NCBI GenBank assembly: GCA_946122785.1
Contig: CAMGYJ010000008.1
Span: 61,672,877 to 61,736,876, forward strand
From: Linum tenue
Lineage: Eukaryota; Streptophyta; Magnoliopsida; Malpighiales; Linaceae
Reading direction: 5' to 3'
DNA length: 64,000 nt
The translations under genes were made by a program, and so were the position numbers. The notes under the pieces are model-generated. The model had not been told where the DNA came from, ran no database searches, and saw only the letters and a list, made by a program, of their open reading frames with translations. Of the stretch, positions 30,975 to 41,899 are shown piece after piece (within the stretch, counting starts at the first letter, position 1; each line of letters begins with the position of its first letter).

Positions 30975-31424
30975 TACAAGTCGAGTTGTCCTCCAAGTGG
31001 AAGATCCGCTTCAGCTCGCCGAGCTTCGATTACTATAGCCGGCAAAGGTGATTGTGCCAGTATCTGGATGCTGAAGTAAGTTTCACTTCTTCTCGGCTCT
31101 TTTCCCCTTTTATTTCCCTTTCAGCTTCCCTTGTTTCTCCGATCTGATTGAAATTGTCCTAAATTGAATTTCTTCCTGACTTGTTGAAACTCCCTTTGAA
31201 CCCTAATTAATTTTGGTCTTGAATGTGCCAAGGTTCTTGAGATGGCTGGGAATTTTATCTGTGACAACAAGAAGAACAGGATTATCCCTTGCCATGTGTT
31301 GCTGGCAATCCAGAATGAAGAGGAGCACGGAACGTTGCTTGCCGTAGTGACCATTGCCCACGGTGGTGTTCTCCCCAACATCAACCCAGTGTTGTTGCCT
31401 AAGGGCAAAGACCCACCTTCCTAA
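30975..31424 (+). pseudogene. Histone H2A pseudogene with intact second exon
   Basis: Exon 2 (31233-31424) reads [32 protein letters not shown] and [19 protein letters not shown], the C-terminal half of plant H2A, ending PPS before a TAA. It follows a CCAAG acceptor. Exon 1 survives only as a degraded piece (about 30980-31075): SSK..F.. at the start, an in-frame TGA, and QYLDAE next to a GTAAGT donor. The splice point (..AAE|VLELAGN) is where plant H2A genes are normally split, so this descends from an intron-containing gene rather than an mRNA copy. Substitutions such as PCH for PRH and IQN for IRN suggest relaxed constraint. The N-terminal tail and histone-fold start are lost. Confidence 0.8.
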
Positions 31425-32180
31425 ACTCCCGCCTCAACACTTCCTCCACCCCCAAACCATCAATAAATCATAACCTTGGATAGGGAGCGGATGCATACCC
31501 AGCAATAACCCATGCATACCCAATCAGAATCCGCCACATCAGTGACCCTTCTCTCTACTGGAAAGCCATTAATTTCCCCCGTTAATCTTTAACGGACGAT
31601 TTCTCACTCGTTTTGTGTTGGAATTTATTTTTTTTTGCACAGTTAGATCAGATTAATTGTGCTCTTCAAAATTATATCCACTTTGATATATTTTAGAACA
31701 AAAAAATTTGAGCCAGCTATTATCAGTTTATACCATATGGTATTGACTAGTATTAAATAAGAAGATACCCTATTGTATGAAAAATATCACCTCATACCAA
31801 GGTGGTATAGTATGGTATGGAGTTGGTAACGAGAGGTATGAAATTTTTTCACCAAGAAATTGTTGAAATCTAATATATCATTATTAAATCGTTACTTTTG
31901 TGCAAAATTTTCCGAAAACGACTAAAAAGCGAAGGAGATACCATATGGTATGGAGTTGTTAACGGGAACTATGAATTTTTTTTCTAAAAAAATATTGAAA
32001 ATGGATCTCATTTTGTAGAGCACAACGAACTCATTTCATCTGTGCAAAAAAAAAAATTTGAAATCCGAGTTAGAATGAAGAAGATATGATCTGATTAATA
32101 AAAATATGGGAAATAAAATGTCTTTAATTTACAACTATTAGATCTGCAGCCATTTAAGAGAAGGATCCAGATTTGGTTAC
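31425..32180. other. AT-rich intergenic stretch with a short duplicated motif
   Basis: No gene seen. ACCATATGGTAT palindromes occur at about 31733 and 31942. A segment with GGTATGGAGTTG..TAACG is present twice (about 31814 and 31950), suggesting a diverged internal duplication. Confidence 0.4.
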
Positions 32181-32185
32181 TCATG

Positions 32186-32444
32186 TGATAGAACCTTGTA
32201 GAAATGAGGGAGAATTAGGGGTTGGGAAAAAGAAATTAGGGATTGAGAAGAATTGGGAAAAACGAGAGGAAGATAGGATTTAGGGATTTGGATATTCTTA
32301 TTGCTTAATCCGAAAATGAGTGTTCTTAACCCTTTTGTATGAGTTCTAGACAAATAACGCAAAATAACAAATATGCCACTCGTACCCGGCTATCTCGGCC
32401 AACCCGCCCCCTACTGACCCAACCCGTGCTACAGGTTTCTATCA
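32186..32444 (-). repeat. 3' LTR of element D
   Basis: An LTR of 259 bp, TGATAGAACC..TTTCTATCA on the plus strand. It is adjoined at 32445-32457 by the polypurine tract (minus GAGGGAGGGGA). Confidence 0.85.
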
Positions 32445-32465
32445 TCCCCTCCCTCATCGAAAATG

Positions 32466-33849
32466 ACCTTGCCCTCAAGGTCGAAGGTCAAAAACGCTGT
32501 CGAATGATCACCAACTTCTCCCAGGTGGCATCCTCCGGCTTCATGTGCTGAACGAAATAAGGCTCTCCCCGACTGAGCGGCCGCCCTTCCTCGTCCACCT
32601 CGTATCCAACACCTGCAACGGGGTCAGTTCCAAGTCACCATCCGCAGAGACTAGTAGCGGAGTCGTCTCCAATCAATCAGCCTCCCCCGTTATCTCTTCA
32701 GAAGAGACACGTGAAAGGTTGGATGTAGGCGCGCATCTGCAGGCAACTGTAGGCGTTAAGCAACCGGATTGGCCTTCTGCAGCACCTCATAAGGTCCAAA
32801 AAATTGGGCAGCGAGCTTTTGGTACGCCCGCTAGAAGACTGAATCCTGTCGATACGGGTGCAGGAGAAGCAACACCCAATCCCCCACCTCAAATTCTTCC
32901 TCGCGTCTCCTTGAATGTCCCAGCTACTTCATCTTGTTGTTCGCCACTGCCAGGTTGGTCTTCAGCTGCCCCAAAGTCTCATCTCGAGCATCCAACTAGC
33001 GATCCACCGCATCCACAGGGCTAATACCACTCTGGTAGCGCACCAAGGAGGATGGTGGGCGGCCATACAGTGCCTTGAACGGTGTGGTCTAAATAGCTCG
33101 GTGTTATGTAGAGTTATACCACAACTCAGCCCAGGGAAGAATAGCTAACCACCGCCGCGGATGTTGATGGGCAAAGCAGAACAGATACTGCTCAAGATAG
33201 CGGTTGACCTCCTCCGTTTGGTCGTCAGTCTGAGCATGGTATGCTGAGCTCATCCGCAGTGTCGTCTCTGACAGTGCAAAGACCTCCTACCAGAAGCCGC
33301 TTAAGAAGATGGAATGTCGGTCACTAACAATCAACCGCGAAAACCCGTGGAGATGTACCACTCCCAGCACAAACTGATCCGCTACTGTCCGCGCTGTATA
33401 TGGATGCGCCATGGCCATGAAACGGCCATACTTCGTGAGCCAATCCACAACGACGAACAAGGTCGTCTTCCCTCCATATGGTGGAAGCCCCACAATGAAA
33501 TTCATTCTGATGTCCTCCCACACCCGCTCCAGCACCGGTAAGGCCTGGAGAAGGCCGGCCGGTCGCAAATGGGAGGCCTTGACCCATTAACACGTGTCAC
33601 AAGACGCCACATAGTCCTTCACATCCTGACCCATCTGCGGCTAGTAAAACTTAGCACGAATCCTCCGAAGCGTCTGCTCCACTGCAGAATGACCACCGAA
33701 TGGTGAGTCAACTCCTGTAGTACCGTTGTCACCAAGGACGACCCCCGGGGAAGAACCATGCGCCTCCTGAAGAATACCAAGCCTCGCTGACTGCGATTTC
33801 CCAGCAACTAAGCAGATATGGGTCGGACTCGTTGAGATCGCACGGCGCG
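32466..33849 (-). pseudogene. Element D integrase and chromodomain-like tail
   Basis: Minus-strand integrase pieces: the zinc-binding region ends HSAVEQTLRRIRAKFYWPQM (about 33690-33630). Then follow VWEDIRMNFIVGLPPYGGK, VVVDWLTKYGRFMAMAHP and SRLIVSDRHSIFLSGFW (33520-33290). These correspond to the Ty3/gypsy integrase blocks (SMDF..GLP, VVVDR..K..HF, V.SDR...F.S.FW). Further left, LRWGIGCCFSCTRI.. resembles the post-integrase F..GD.V.L.L.PYRQ region. EEGRPLSRGEPYFVQHMKPE plus DATWE resembles a chromodomain (L.RW.....EATWE). Frame changes and stops are frequent. Confidence 0.7.
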
Positions 33850-33852
33850 GAT

Positions 33853-36296
33853 AAGAAGAAGAAGTGGTCCCCTCCTTGGTGGAGGCCGACGGCAGCAAAG
33901 AAGAGAAGAGGGGAAGTTGGCCGAGTAGAGAGAGAGAGAGAAAGAGAGGAATATTAGGGTTAGGGAATTCTTGTTCTATAATTTCTTAACCAACTAATCC
34001 CACAATTACATAATATATATAATCTGATAATTCCCCTATAACTACCCGATATTCTCCTAATAATCGATAATATCCAAATAATCCGAAAATACCCACAAAT
34101 AACACACAAGGTCCTCAAAATAATAATAACCCGACAAATGAGTCTCAATCCCAAGATAGTTAGAAATTGGATTTCTAACAATCCATCCCCCTTACGACCA
34201 ATCTTGCCCCAAGATTGGCCTTCGCTCTTCTCAGCGTTCGTCTCTTCTACAGTACCTCTAACCTCCAAATCCTCCGCTTCGTCCTCCTAGTTGCCCACGA
34301 GCAACATCATATGTCCCTTCGCACACTAGTGGCCGACCGTGTACCTCTCATCGAAGTTGAAACAACGCCCATGCCTGCACTTCTGCTCCCTTTTGGCGGC
34401 AATCGAGCAGAGATTCGTCCCACATGTGAAAATCCTGTGCTAACCGGATTTGCCGCTCCTTATGTTGGTGCAGCCACAGCCCCGGAACTTGCGCCTCCAC
34501 TCGTTCCACCACTGGATCCTCCCGCCACCGTGTCATGCGCCCACTGCCTCCATTCCAGCTGGCTAACTCGTCCTCTTTATGACCCGCAAGTCTGAAAACA
34601 ACTCCCAAAGAGTCAGGCTCAAAAACTTTGACTATTGCTGCTAGCTCCGGTCGCAGCTCTGCCATGCACAATCCCACCAACGTCTCTTCCATCATTTCCT
34701 TGCACTGGTTACCCAACCTCATGAACTCTAATCGGTATTCCGCGATGGTGCTTGTCTGCTTAAGCTTAGCCAACTGCTCGGGTGCCCACCCTTCGGCCTT
34801 GCTGAACTGGTACCTGAGTTCCTCTTGGAACCGGGTCCACGTGATCACCGTTCCTGCTGCAGCATAAGATCGCTCCATCCATTCCCACCACTGCAGTGTA
34901 TCCCCTTCCAGATAAAAGGATGCCAAGGTGGCCTTGTGCTCTTCCCGTGTGGAGTGGTTTCGAAACCACCTCTCAGCCACAAACCCACGTCTCCGTGACC
35001 ATCAAACTTTGGAAACTCAATCACTTGCGGCTTAACTCGAAAGACCAAATCATCATGACCTTCAAACATTGGATTATACCCTCCATACCTGGCTATGCCA
35101 TAGGAAGGAAATCCTCGGCCACCGCTAATGTCGAGTCCTGCGTCGCCCCAGGGAGGCTGTGGAAACGACCAGCCGTCGTGCCCCTCCATGTGCTCGTCAA
35201 GCTCTCCGGATTTGACTTCCGATCCCTGCCCCGTCTCCAGGATCCAGGGTTGGCCCAGCTCCCATTGTAACTCGCCAGACTCATCTCCTCTTCCGGTCAT
35301 TCGCGATTTAGGCCCAGATGGCCAATCCATCCTTCCGGCCCATAGCTGCTCCATTCGAATTCCTTGGCCTCTGGCCCGAACCCGTATTTCGCCTACTCTT
35401 ACCCGGCTGGCTTCGCTTTTCCGCGAGCCGCCGCAATTTTCTGGTCTGTGGGCTTGAGCGGCAGACCCGCTCCATGGGTGGGCCCGGTGTTGCCTTGGCC
35501 CATGCGGCTAGGGTATCCCTCCACAGCCCCGCGGCCTCCCTCGTTGCCCAGCATTGTCGCGGCCATCACGCCGCCTGCTGCGGCTGTCTCGAGGGTTCCC
35601 TTGCTCACCGCCACCTCCACCGCCTCCACCGTCGGCTCGCGAAACTCAGCCAGCTCCACACCAATATGTCGTGTAGAATCCTCGATGCATGCTCCAACCA
35701 TCTACAGCTGCTCGCGAGCCTCCATCAGGTTGACAGCGATCTTGTTCATGAAACCCAGAAGCGTCTCATGTTGGGTGTGATTTTTATGACCACGGTCTCC
35801 TTCTGCGTCTTCTCCTCTGGATGGCGTTTCGTTTGATCTCGCGTGAACTGACACGCCAGCCAGGCTCTGATAGCACTATTAAAAACCTTGATCTAGATGT
35901 GCACGATTAGGGTTCACTAATCCGAAGATCGACAAGTAATCACAAGAATGGGGAAGAGTGATTTGGTGAGGAGAAGAAGAAGTGGTGTCCTCCTGGGTGG
36001 AGGCCGACGGCAGCAAAGAAGACAAGAGGGGAAGTTGGCCGAGTAGAGAGAGAGAGAGAAAGAGAGGAAGATTAGGGTTAGGGAATTCTTGTTCTGTAAT
36101 TTATTAACCCACTAATCCCACGAATACATAATATATATAATCCGATAATTCCCCTATAACTACCCGATATTCTCCTAATAACCGATAATACCCAAATAAT
36201 CCAAAAATACCCACAACACAAAAGGTCCACAAAATAATAATAACCCGACAAATGAGTCCCAATCCCAAGATAGTTAGAAATCGGGTTTCTAAGTCA
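33853..36296 (-). mobile_element. Element E: gag-only LTR element nested in D
   Basis: A minus-strand element bounded by two long direct repeats: 33853-34180 and about 35877-36292 (GGCCGACGGCAGCAAAGAAG .. AGATAGTTAGAAAT). The 3' LTR starts TGTTAGAAATCC on the minus strand and is preceded by a purine tract (TAAGGGGGATGGAT). The PBS beside the other LTR is TGCTATCAGAGCC (35875-35863), one base from the tRNA-Met complement. The left LTR lacks about 85 bp of its end. The interior holds a frameshifted gag and nothing of pol. It separates D's RNase H (right) from its integrase (left). It has the plan of terminal-repeat gag-only elements (TR-GAG). Confidence 0.7.
34348..35701 (-). pseudogene. gag: gag of element E
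   Basis: Minus-strand gag read in several frames: an N-terminal part with coiled-coil potential (35701-35399), then VKPQVIEFPKFDGHGDVGLW (about 35040), and after a frame change VAERWFRNHSTREEHKATLA with LEGDTLQWWEWME and RFQEELRYQFSK (34980-34780). These are the plant Ty3/gypsy gag blocks (F.G.D...WL...E.FF......E.KV..A...L...A..WW). A following AEYRLEFMRLGNQ segment corresponds to the conserved V.EY..EF..L. No zinc knuckle could be read. It is non-functional because of frameshifts. Confidence 0.7.
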
Positions 36297-37236
36297 TGTA
36301 TGCAATCGGTTGTCGGTCCTGGGATAAGACTGCACCAATCCCTCTACCCGACGCGTCTGCCGCGATTACTAACAATAATATGGAGAAGTCGGGCACAACA
36401 AGAGTCACGTAGTCGACATTGCCTGCTTCAACCTCTGGAATGTCGCGTCTGCCTCGGGTGATCACTCGAACCCACCCTTCTTCAGCAAGTTTGTCGGTGG
36501 CCTGTCCTTCACAGTAGCAGCATTGAGGGCCCAGTAATCTGTGCAGAAGCGCCACATCTCATCCTTCTTCTTCACCAAGAGCACCGGTGAAGAAAACGGA
36601 TTGATGTTGGGTCGAATTAGCCCGGTCGCAAGCATCTCCGACACCTGCCGTTCGATCTCCTCCTTCTACGAGTGACCATAACGATATGGCCGTACATTGA
36701 CGACCTCCACCCCCTCCTTCAACTGGATGCAATGATCGACCGGGCGATGAGGAGGTAAAGTCGTGGGCTCCCGGAATATCTCCGTAAATTGGTTGATGAC
36801 CCGCTGCAGATCAGGGGCCACCTCTCGCTTCGGCGACGCCGCTAGTGGCCATCAGAGACCCACAAAGTCGGCCTCACCCCCCGGGGCCCACTGCCATGGT
36901 TAGTCCCTGCCAATCACTGGTGACCAGACCCAAACTCTGCAGCCATGGAATACCCAAAATCACGTCGAAGCCACGAATAGGAAGGACGTACAAATCATTC
37001 GTGATGGACAGCCCTTGAATCTCAAGTGTGATGTCGCGGTAGACTAACTCGCACCACATGGCTGCCTCATTCGCCACCTTGGCCACCACCGACATTGGAA
37101 AATCGACCGCCGTCACCTAGCCCCGCTCTTGTGTCTCGAGTTTGAGCTCGACAAGGGATTGTGGCAGCTTCCGCATCAGCCGAACCCATTCTGGATCAGA
37201 GAGCTTTGACGAGCACATGTTGGCTCTGATACCAAT
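36289..37236 (-). pseudogene. Element D protease, RT start and RNase H remnants, with PBS
   Basis: PBS: minus TGGTATCAGAGCCA at 37234-37221, exact tRNA-Met complement. Protease region (37116-36874): YVLPIRGFDVILGIPWLQSL plus GLVTSDWQ, matching the conserved gypsy protease end (L...D.ILG..WL...GP..WD). RT start (36644-36462): LIRPNINPFSSPVLLVKKKD and WRFCTDYWALN, i.e. blocks I..S.SP..SPV.LV.KKD..WR.C.DYR.LN. The catalytic YVDD region is deleted. RNase H (about 36400-36289): VIAADASGRGIGAVLSQD and QPIAYM at the point where element E cuts in. Confidence 0.75.
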
Positions 37237-37490
37237 TGATAGAACCTTGTAGAAATGAGGGAGAATTAGGGATTGGGAATAAGAAATTTGGGATTGAGAA
37301 GAATTGGGGAATAAAGAGAGGAATATAGAATTTAGGGATTTTGATATTCTTATTGCTTAATCCGCAAATGATGAACCCTTTTGTATGAGTTCTATACAAA
37401 TAACACAAAATAACAAATATGCCACTACTACCCGGCCATCTCGGCCAACCCGCCTCCTACTCACCCAACCCGTGCTGCGAGTTTCTGTCA
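37237..37490 (-). repeat. 5' LTR of element D
   Basis: An LTR of 254 bp. It is close to the 3' LTR with several substitutions and small gaps (for example the missing AGTGTTCTT segment near 37370). Confidence 0.85.
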
Positions 37491-37495
37491 TCATG

Positions 37496-38381
37496 TTAAG
37501 CACCCTATCTTGAGCCCCTTGGGTACCCTCCAAATTGAGAAACACGTCCAAGCCGTTGTAGGGAATAGTAATTATATTTCTCAATTTTTGTTTTAATTTT
37601 TAATTTGATTATAATGATTTTTAAGGATGTGCAATATTTTAAGTTTATTTTTGCTGATTGGGCAGTGATGTGGTGGGTTGACCATTAGTCAACGCTATTG
37701 ACAGTCAAAACTAACGATCAGCTCTTGAGCTTAGCCAAATTATTAAAGTAAGTATAAGGTTAGTTCGAGCCATGATGTTAAATACCAAAAGAATTGGACA
37801 TGATGTTAAATATGGAAAAAGTTCGGGTCAGGCAAATATTTTAATCCATTTGTAAACCAACTTTACTCAAATTGAACACCCAACCACTTGTAAACAACTT
37901 CCCTCATTTGCATCCCTAGTTTTAGGGTTGGAGGTCGGCCAATTTTGGTTTAACCTAAATCTCGAATATTCGATTATCAATTAGCCGAACCACCTCCCAG
38001 TAGCCTCCGATAACCGACCGAATGTGGCGCTCGGTCAACTGACCAACCGACCGGTCGGTTTCTGGTTTTGTTTTGGTTAGTCGTCTAAACCAATATTTTG
38101 AGGGGCGGACTGATAGGTGGCAAGGCCTCCGTCCGTGCTATCTCTAACTCTTTGTCTCTCGGGGTAGCGATTGACGAAGAAGAGTAAAGCAACGAGCGGA
38201 GGATGGGGTCTTCGGGTCGGGGAGGCGCGGCGAGGGGAGACGGCGGGCAGAATCCTCCCAGATATCGTCGGAGGGCAGCATAGCCTTCTTGGAAGTCTGT
38301 TGAAAGATAGGAAGGGATGGTGACGATCAAATGGTGGGGGAGGCAGATAGGAAGGCATGGGGGCGGCGATGGAAATGGGTA
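37496..38381. other. Intergenic DNA with GGTCGGTT-type repeats
   Basis: No gene seen. 37950-38100 is rich in ACCGACCGGTCGGTT words, similar in flavour to the ends of the TIR element that follows. Minus ORFs at 38414-38077 are Pro-rich and unsupported. Confidence 0.35.
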
Positions 38382-39784
38382 AGGGTGGACAATCGGTTTT
38401 TGGTTAGCGACCAACCGATTAAGTGCTAACCAACAATTAATGGCTAATCGAAAATCGACTTTAGATATGGTTGGTCGGTTTTCGGACAGGGAGAGGAGAT
38501 CTTCGGTTAGCTGAGTAACCGGAGGTAATTAATCGCGGTTAACCAGCTAACCGACCTGCGCCCAAAAAAAATACCTAGTCTAATTGAAACCCTAATCCCT
38601 AATCGTCACTCTCCCATTTTCATCGCCACCCCATCCCTTCCTATCTTGTCTCCCCCACCAATTTCCATCGCCACAACTCCCTTCCTATCTTTCTACCTAT
38701 CTCCCCACCCTACCTTCCTACAAGGGCGGAGGGAGAGGGATAGAGGGTGGGTCCCACGACCTACCCTAGCTCGGGAGAGGAATAATGGTAAATTCGGTAT
38801 AATAATTAATTGGGTAGAAAAAATCATATGTATTTAAATGAGAATGATTGATCATTTGAATATTTTATGTATGCTTTCAAAGTTGTGTATTAACATATTC
38901 AATGTTTTTATAACAAATTATGTAGAAATGAAATGGTGCATATGATCCGCCTAATTTGTAAACATAATTTTATTTCAATCAGGGGTAGGGAGAGTGTAAC
39001 GAGTGGCTCTTGGTGACGAAAATGAGTAAATTATAATTAATTTAGAATGAAATTTAGTATTATTGAGAATGGTTGACCAAGAGATCATGTGTTCGAATGT
39101 TGGCGACTCCGTTTTTTAAGCACATTATATTCGAATTGGCAAAAACTTTAAGCACGTATGAGTTGGTTTTCGTTAGTGGGTAAGTGTTAGTAAATTCTGA
39201 ACAGTATAAGATCCATTATTAAACCTTTCGCAACAACTCGACTTATTGATACTAAATGGTATTAATAAAGAACTCCATTCAAAAATAAATGTCTAACTAA
39301 ATCATGAATAACTATTTGATATATTTAGAACGATATTTTTTTATAGTTTCGACAAATATTTAATTTACCAAGTTTTTGTAAATACAAAATTATATCATGA
39401 ATTATTTAAAAAGCTAACAAAACTATTTCATCGTATGTATTTGTTTCTAAATGGACCCACCATGGAGAAAATCCTGGCTACGCCACTGCCTTCCAATCTT
39501 ACCAAAACTTCTGTCGACCCCTCTCATCCCATCTCTTCCTCTCTACATATAACCAAGAGAAGAAACCCATTTCCCTCGGTTAGCTTCGCTTAGCCAGGTA
39601 ACCGCGGTTAATTACTTTCGGTTACTCGGCTAACCGAACATCTCCTATGACATCTCCTCTCCCTGTCAGACAACCGACCGACCATATATAGAGTTTGTTT
39701 TCAACTTTTCGGTTAGTCGCTAACCACCAGCTAGGGGTTAAACCGGTCAGTTAGCCGCTAACCAAAAACCGATTGTCCACCCCT
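38382..39784. mobile_element. TIR element with long imperfect inverted ends
   Basis: Left end AGGGTGGACAATCGGTTTTT and right end, inverted, AGGGGTGGACAATCGGTTTT. The similarity continues for about 200 bp per side, including GGACAGGGAGAGGAGAT and CGGTTAGC(T/C)GAGTAACCG. Both arms contain many TTAGC(G/C)GCTAACC-like small palindromes. The centre (38600-39550) is AT-rich with no coding sequence. The AGGGGTGGAC-type ends resemble hAT MITEs; I could not find a convincing target duplication. Confidence 0.55.
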
Positions 39785-39881
39785 ACCTAGTTTTTTTTTT
39801 TTTTTACAAAGCTAAGGAAAAGCTCAAACGGTTTGGAAGCCGTTAACTAAATAAAATGGGCTATCCACTAGTATGGGTTTT

Positions 39882-41465
39882 AAGTGTGATTTGGGCCCAA
39901 TTGTACATGTTTTTCCCCCGTTTTCATTAGTCGTTTGTGGCAATTATGCTCCTAAAATGGTTGTTTTGCGCTAGGTTTCTCGTGTTTTAGCGTGTTTCGG
40001 GATTTAACAGGTGAAACCAGCCCCAGAGTCGAAAGTTGGACGAAAAGGAGCGAAACCCGGGAGAAGAGGTGAAAAACGGCGAGTTCACGGTTTTCCTTGG
40101 ATGTTCACGGTCTTGTATGACCGTGAAGAAGAGCTGTTGGCCGTGAACGTTGAGGCTTATAGGGCCAAAATGCAAGTTACTGACGCTAATTGACTTCACG
40201 GTCTCCAAGACCGTGAACAGGAGCTGTTGGCCGTGAACCCGTGGAAGCAAAGGGGTGCGTTTCAGCGCCCATCTTCATTTCACAGACGCGTTTCAGAGTT
40301 CACGGCCGTGAACTGAGGCCGTGAATTGAGCTCGTTCACTGTTTAAAAGCTTAGCTGAAAGGAAGAGAGAGGGGAGAGCCCATTGTGTGAGAAAGCCTTC
40401 TTCGGATTTTTAGAGAGAAAAACACGAACCAAAGGAGAAGGAGGGTAGGGTTTCGCTCCAAGGTGGGATTTGGGAAGATTCTCCCCAAGAGAAGTTCAGC
40501 ACAAGGGTCTAGAAGATTGGAAACCTCCCTCAAGATGGTTTCTACCTCTTCTCCTTATGTTTCTCCCATTTCTATCATGAAGTAGATTTCTTTTCACTTG
40601 GGTGTTGTGAAACCCTAACTAGCTACCATGTAGTTTCTTTTATGTGAATTGAATGATTGTCATTGGGTATTGTTTAGATCAATGATTGAGGTATTATTCA
40701 TGTGATTGTGCATGCTTGTGCTTAGCAATCTAACGATTGTGCATGTTTTGAGCTTAGCATCCTTAGATTTGTGCATGTTGGTGCTTAGCAACCTAAGGAT
40801 TGTGCATAATTTTGCTTAGCATCCTTAGGTTTGTGCATGTTCGTGCTTAGAAATCTAATTAGCCACTTAAACCTAGATTAGAGAGGAAAATCCCCCTTCC
40901 AAGGGAGACTCAATCGAGTTGTTTTCCTTTAGCTTTTCAAGCCACCTAATTAGGTTAATGTAGGGCAAACCTCAATGTTGAATTAAGCAAATTGGTTAAG
41001 CGCGATTAAGCCGTCCAACCCTTGAGTTGAGTGAAGGAGTAAGTCAATCACCGATTTCCTAAACCGAGAGGGCCGAGTGACATGGCCTATAATGTATACC
41101 TCAGTTTAGCGATCGAGAGTGTGGTCTACGACCATATTTTCATCCCTCTGTGGTTCGCGATTACCTTGCCCATAGCAATCGTTTCAATTCACATACCATG
41201 GTAGTAGTTAGGGAGGAGCGACACCCGAGTGATCCTTCTTGCAAAGAGCTTTCAAAACCATTTACCTTTGCCTTATTTTATTTTAATTAGCAAACTTTTC
41301 AACCAAAACTTTGTTGCTAGATAATGATTCAAATAACTGAAGTAGGGGTACACGGACCGGCCCGGGTTGATATTTAAACATACTTATCATGTACTATACT
41401 CGACTAAGGTTTATACTTGGACCTTAGGCGGGAATTTATTGTGGTATTCGGGACGAGTCAAAGTG
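39882..41465 (+). repeat. Solo Athila-type LTR, TSD AAGTG
   Basis: LTR of 1574 bp at 39887-41460 (TGATTTGGGCCC.. ..ACGAGTCA), flanked by AAGTG at 39882-39886 and 41461-41465. It is the same family as element A's LTR in inverse orientation; e.g. both contain GGGTTGATATTTAAACA and TTATACTTGG(A/G)CCTTAGG near their ends. It carries a CACGGCCGTG palindrome near 40303 and repeated TTCACGGTC half sites. The 40690-40860 part has four GTGCATG..TGCTTAGCA(A/T)C repeats. Element G starts 5 bp beyond its right duplication. Confidence 0.88.
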
Positions 41466-41470
41466 ACAAG

Positions 41471-41845
41471 TGTCACAAGGAAGATTCTAGAAGGGTGTAG
41501 GTACATGTATACATCTCTAGATTCATGCTCCAATTTACATACATCCCCCTCATTTATTACGATTCATGTATGAGTGCTCATGCATTGACCTTATTTTCTA
41601 TCATTCATGTATGGGACTTCTAGGTTCGTTCATTTATGACAGCCACATACATTGTACTTAGTGGAGAGGATGCCTATATAAGCATCCCTCTCACTCATTT
41701 GTCATCCATCCAGAAATAGAGAGTTTCCATCCATAGAGTTTTCTCCAACACTTGTGAGTTTGAGTGAATACGAGCAAGGCTGACTTAGCGCTCTAACGAG
41801 ACTTGAGAGCTAAGTGCCGCCACGACCAAGAGTTGGTCCGTGACA
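41471..41845 (+). repeat. 5' LTR of element G
   Basis: LTR of 375 bp, TGTCACAAGGAAG.. ..GTCCGTGACA. It contains CCTATATAAGCATCC (about 41670), a good TATA box. The second LTR differs by few substitutions and one insertion of about 27 bp. Confidence 0.85.
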
Positions 41846-41847
41846 AG

Positions 41848-41861
41848 TGGTATCAGAGCCA
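41848..41861 (+). other. Primer binding site of element G (tRNA-Met)
   Basis: TGGTATCAGAGCCA, exact complement of the initiator tRNA-Met 3' end, two bases after the LTR. Confidence 0.9.
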
Positions 41862-41899
41862 AGGTCGTGACTCATCAAGTGAGAAAGAACCTCGAAGAG

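Larger units (their letters stand above)
32181..37495 (-). mobile_element. Element D: chromovirus (Ty3/gypsy), decayed, TSD TCATG
   Basis: A 5305 bp minus-strand element (32186-37490) with TCATG at both flanks (32181-32185 and 37491-37495). LTRs are 259 bp (32186-32444) and 254 bp (37237-37490), starting TGATAGAA and ending TTCTATCA. Order on the minus strand: 5' LTR, tRNA-Met PBS, no gag, protease, broken RT, RNase H, nested element E, integrase, chromodomain-like tail, polypurine tract, 3' LTR. Gag is absent: only about 100 bp separate the PBS from protease sequence. All coding parts have stops or gaps. Confidence 0.85.

Noticed and set aside
38077..38414. Pro-rich minus ORFs
   Set aside because: Low complexity, overlapping frames, adjacent to TIR repeats; no domain.
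41840..41899. ORF start MTSGIRAKVV shared by 41840 and 46869 as a common protein N-terminus
   Set aside because: Both begin in LTR/PBS sequence, so the shared residues are a translation of the primer binding site region; the real ATGs are 41900 and 46928.
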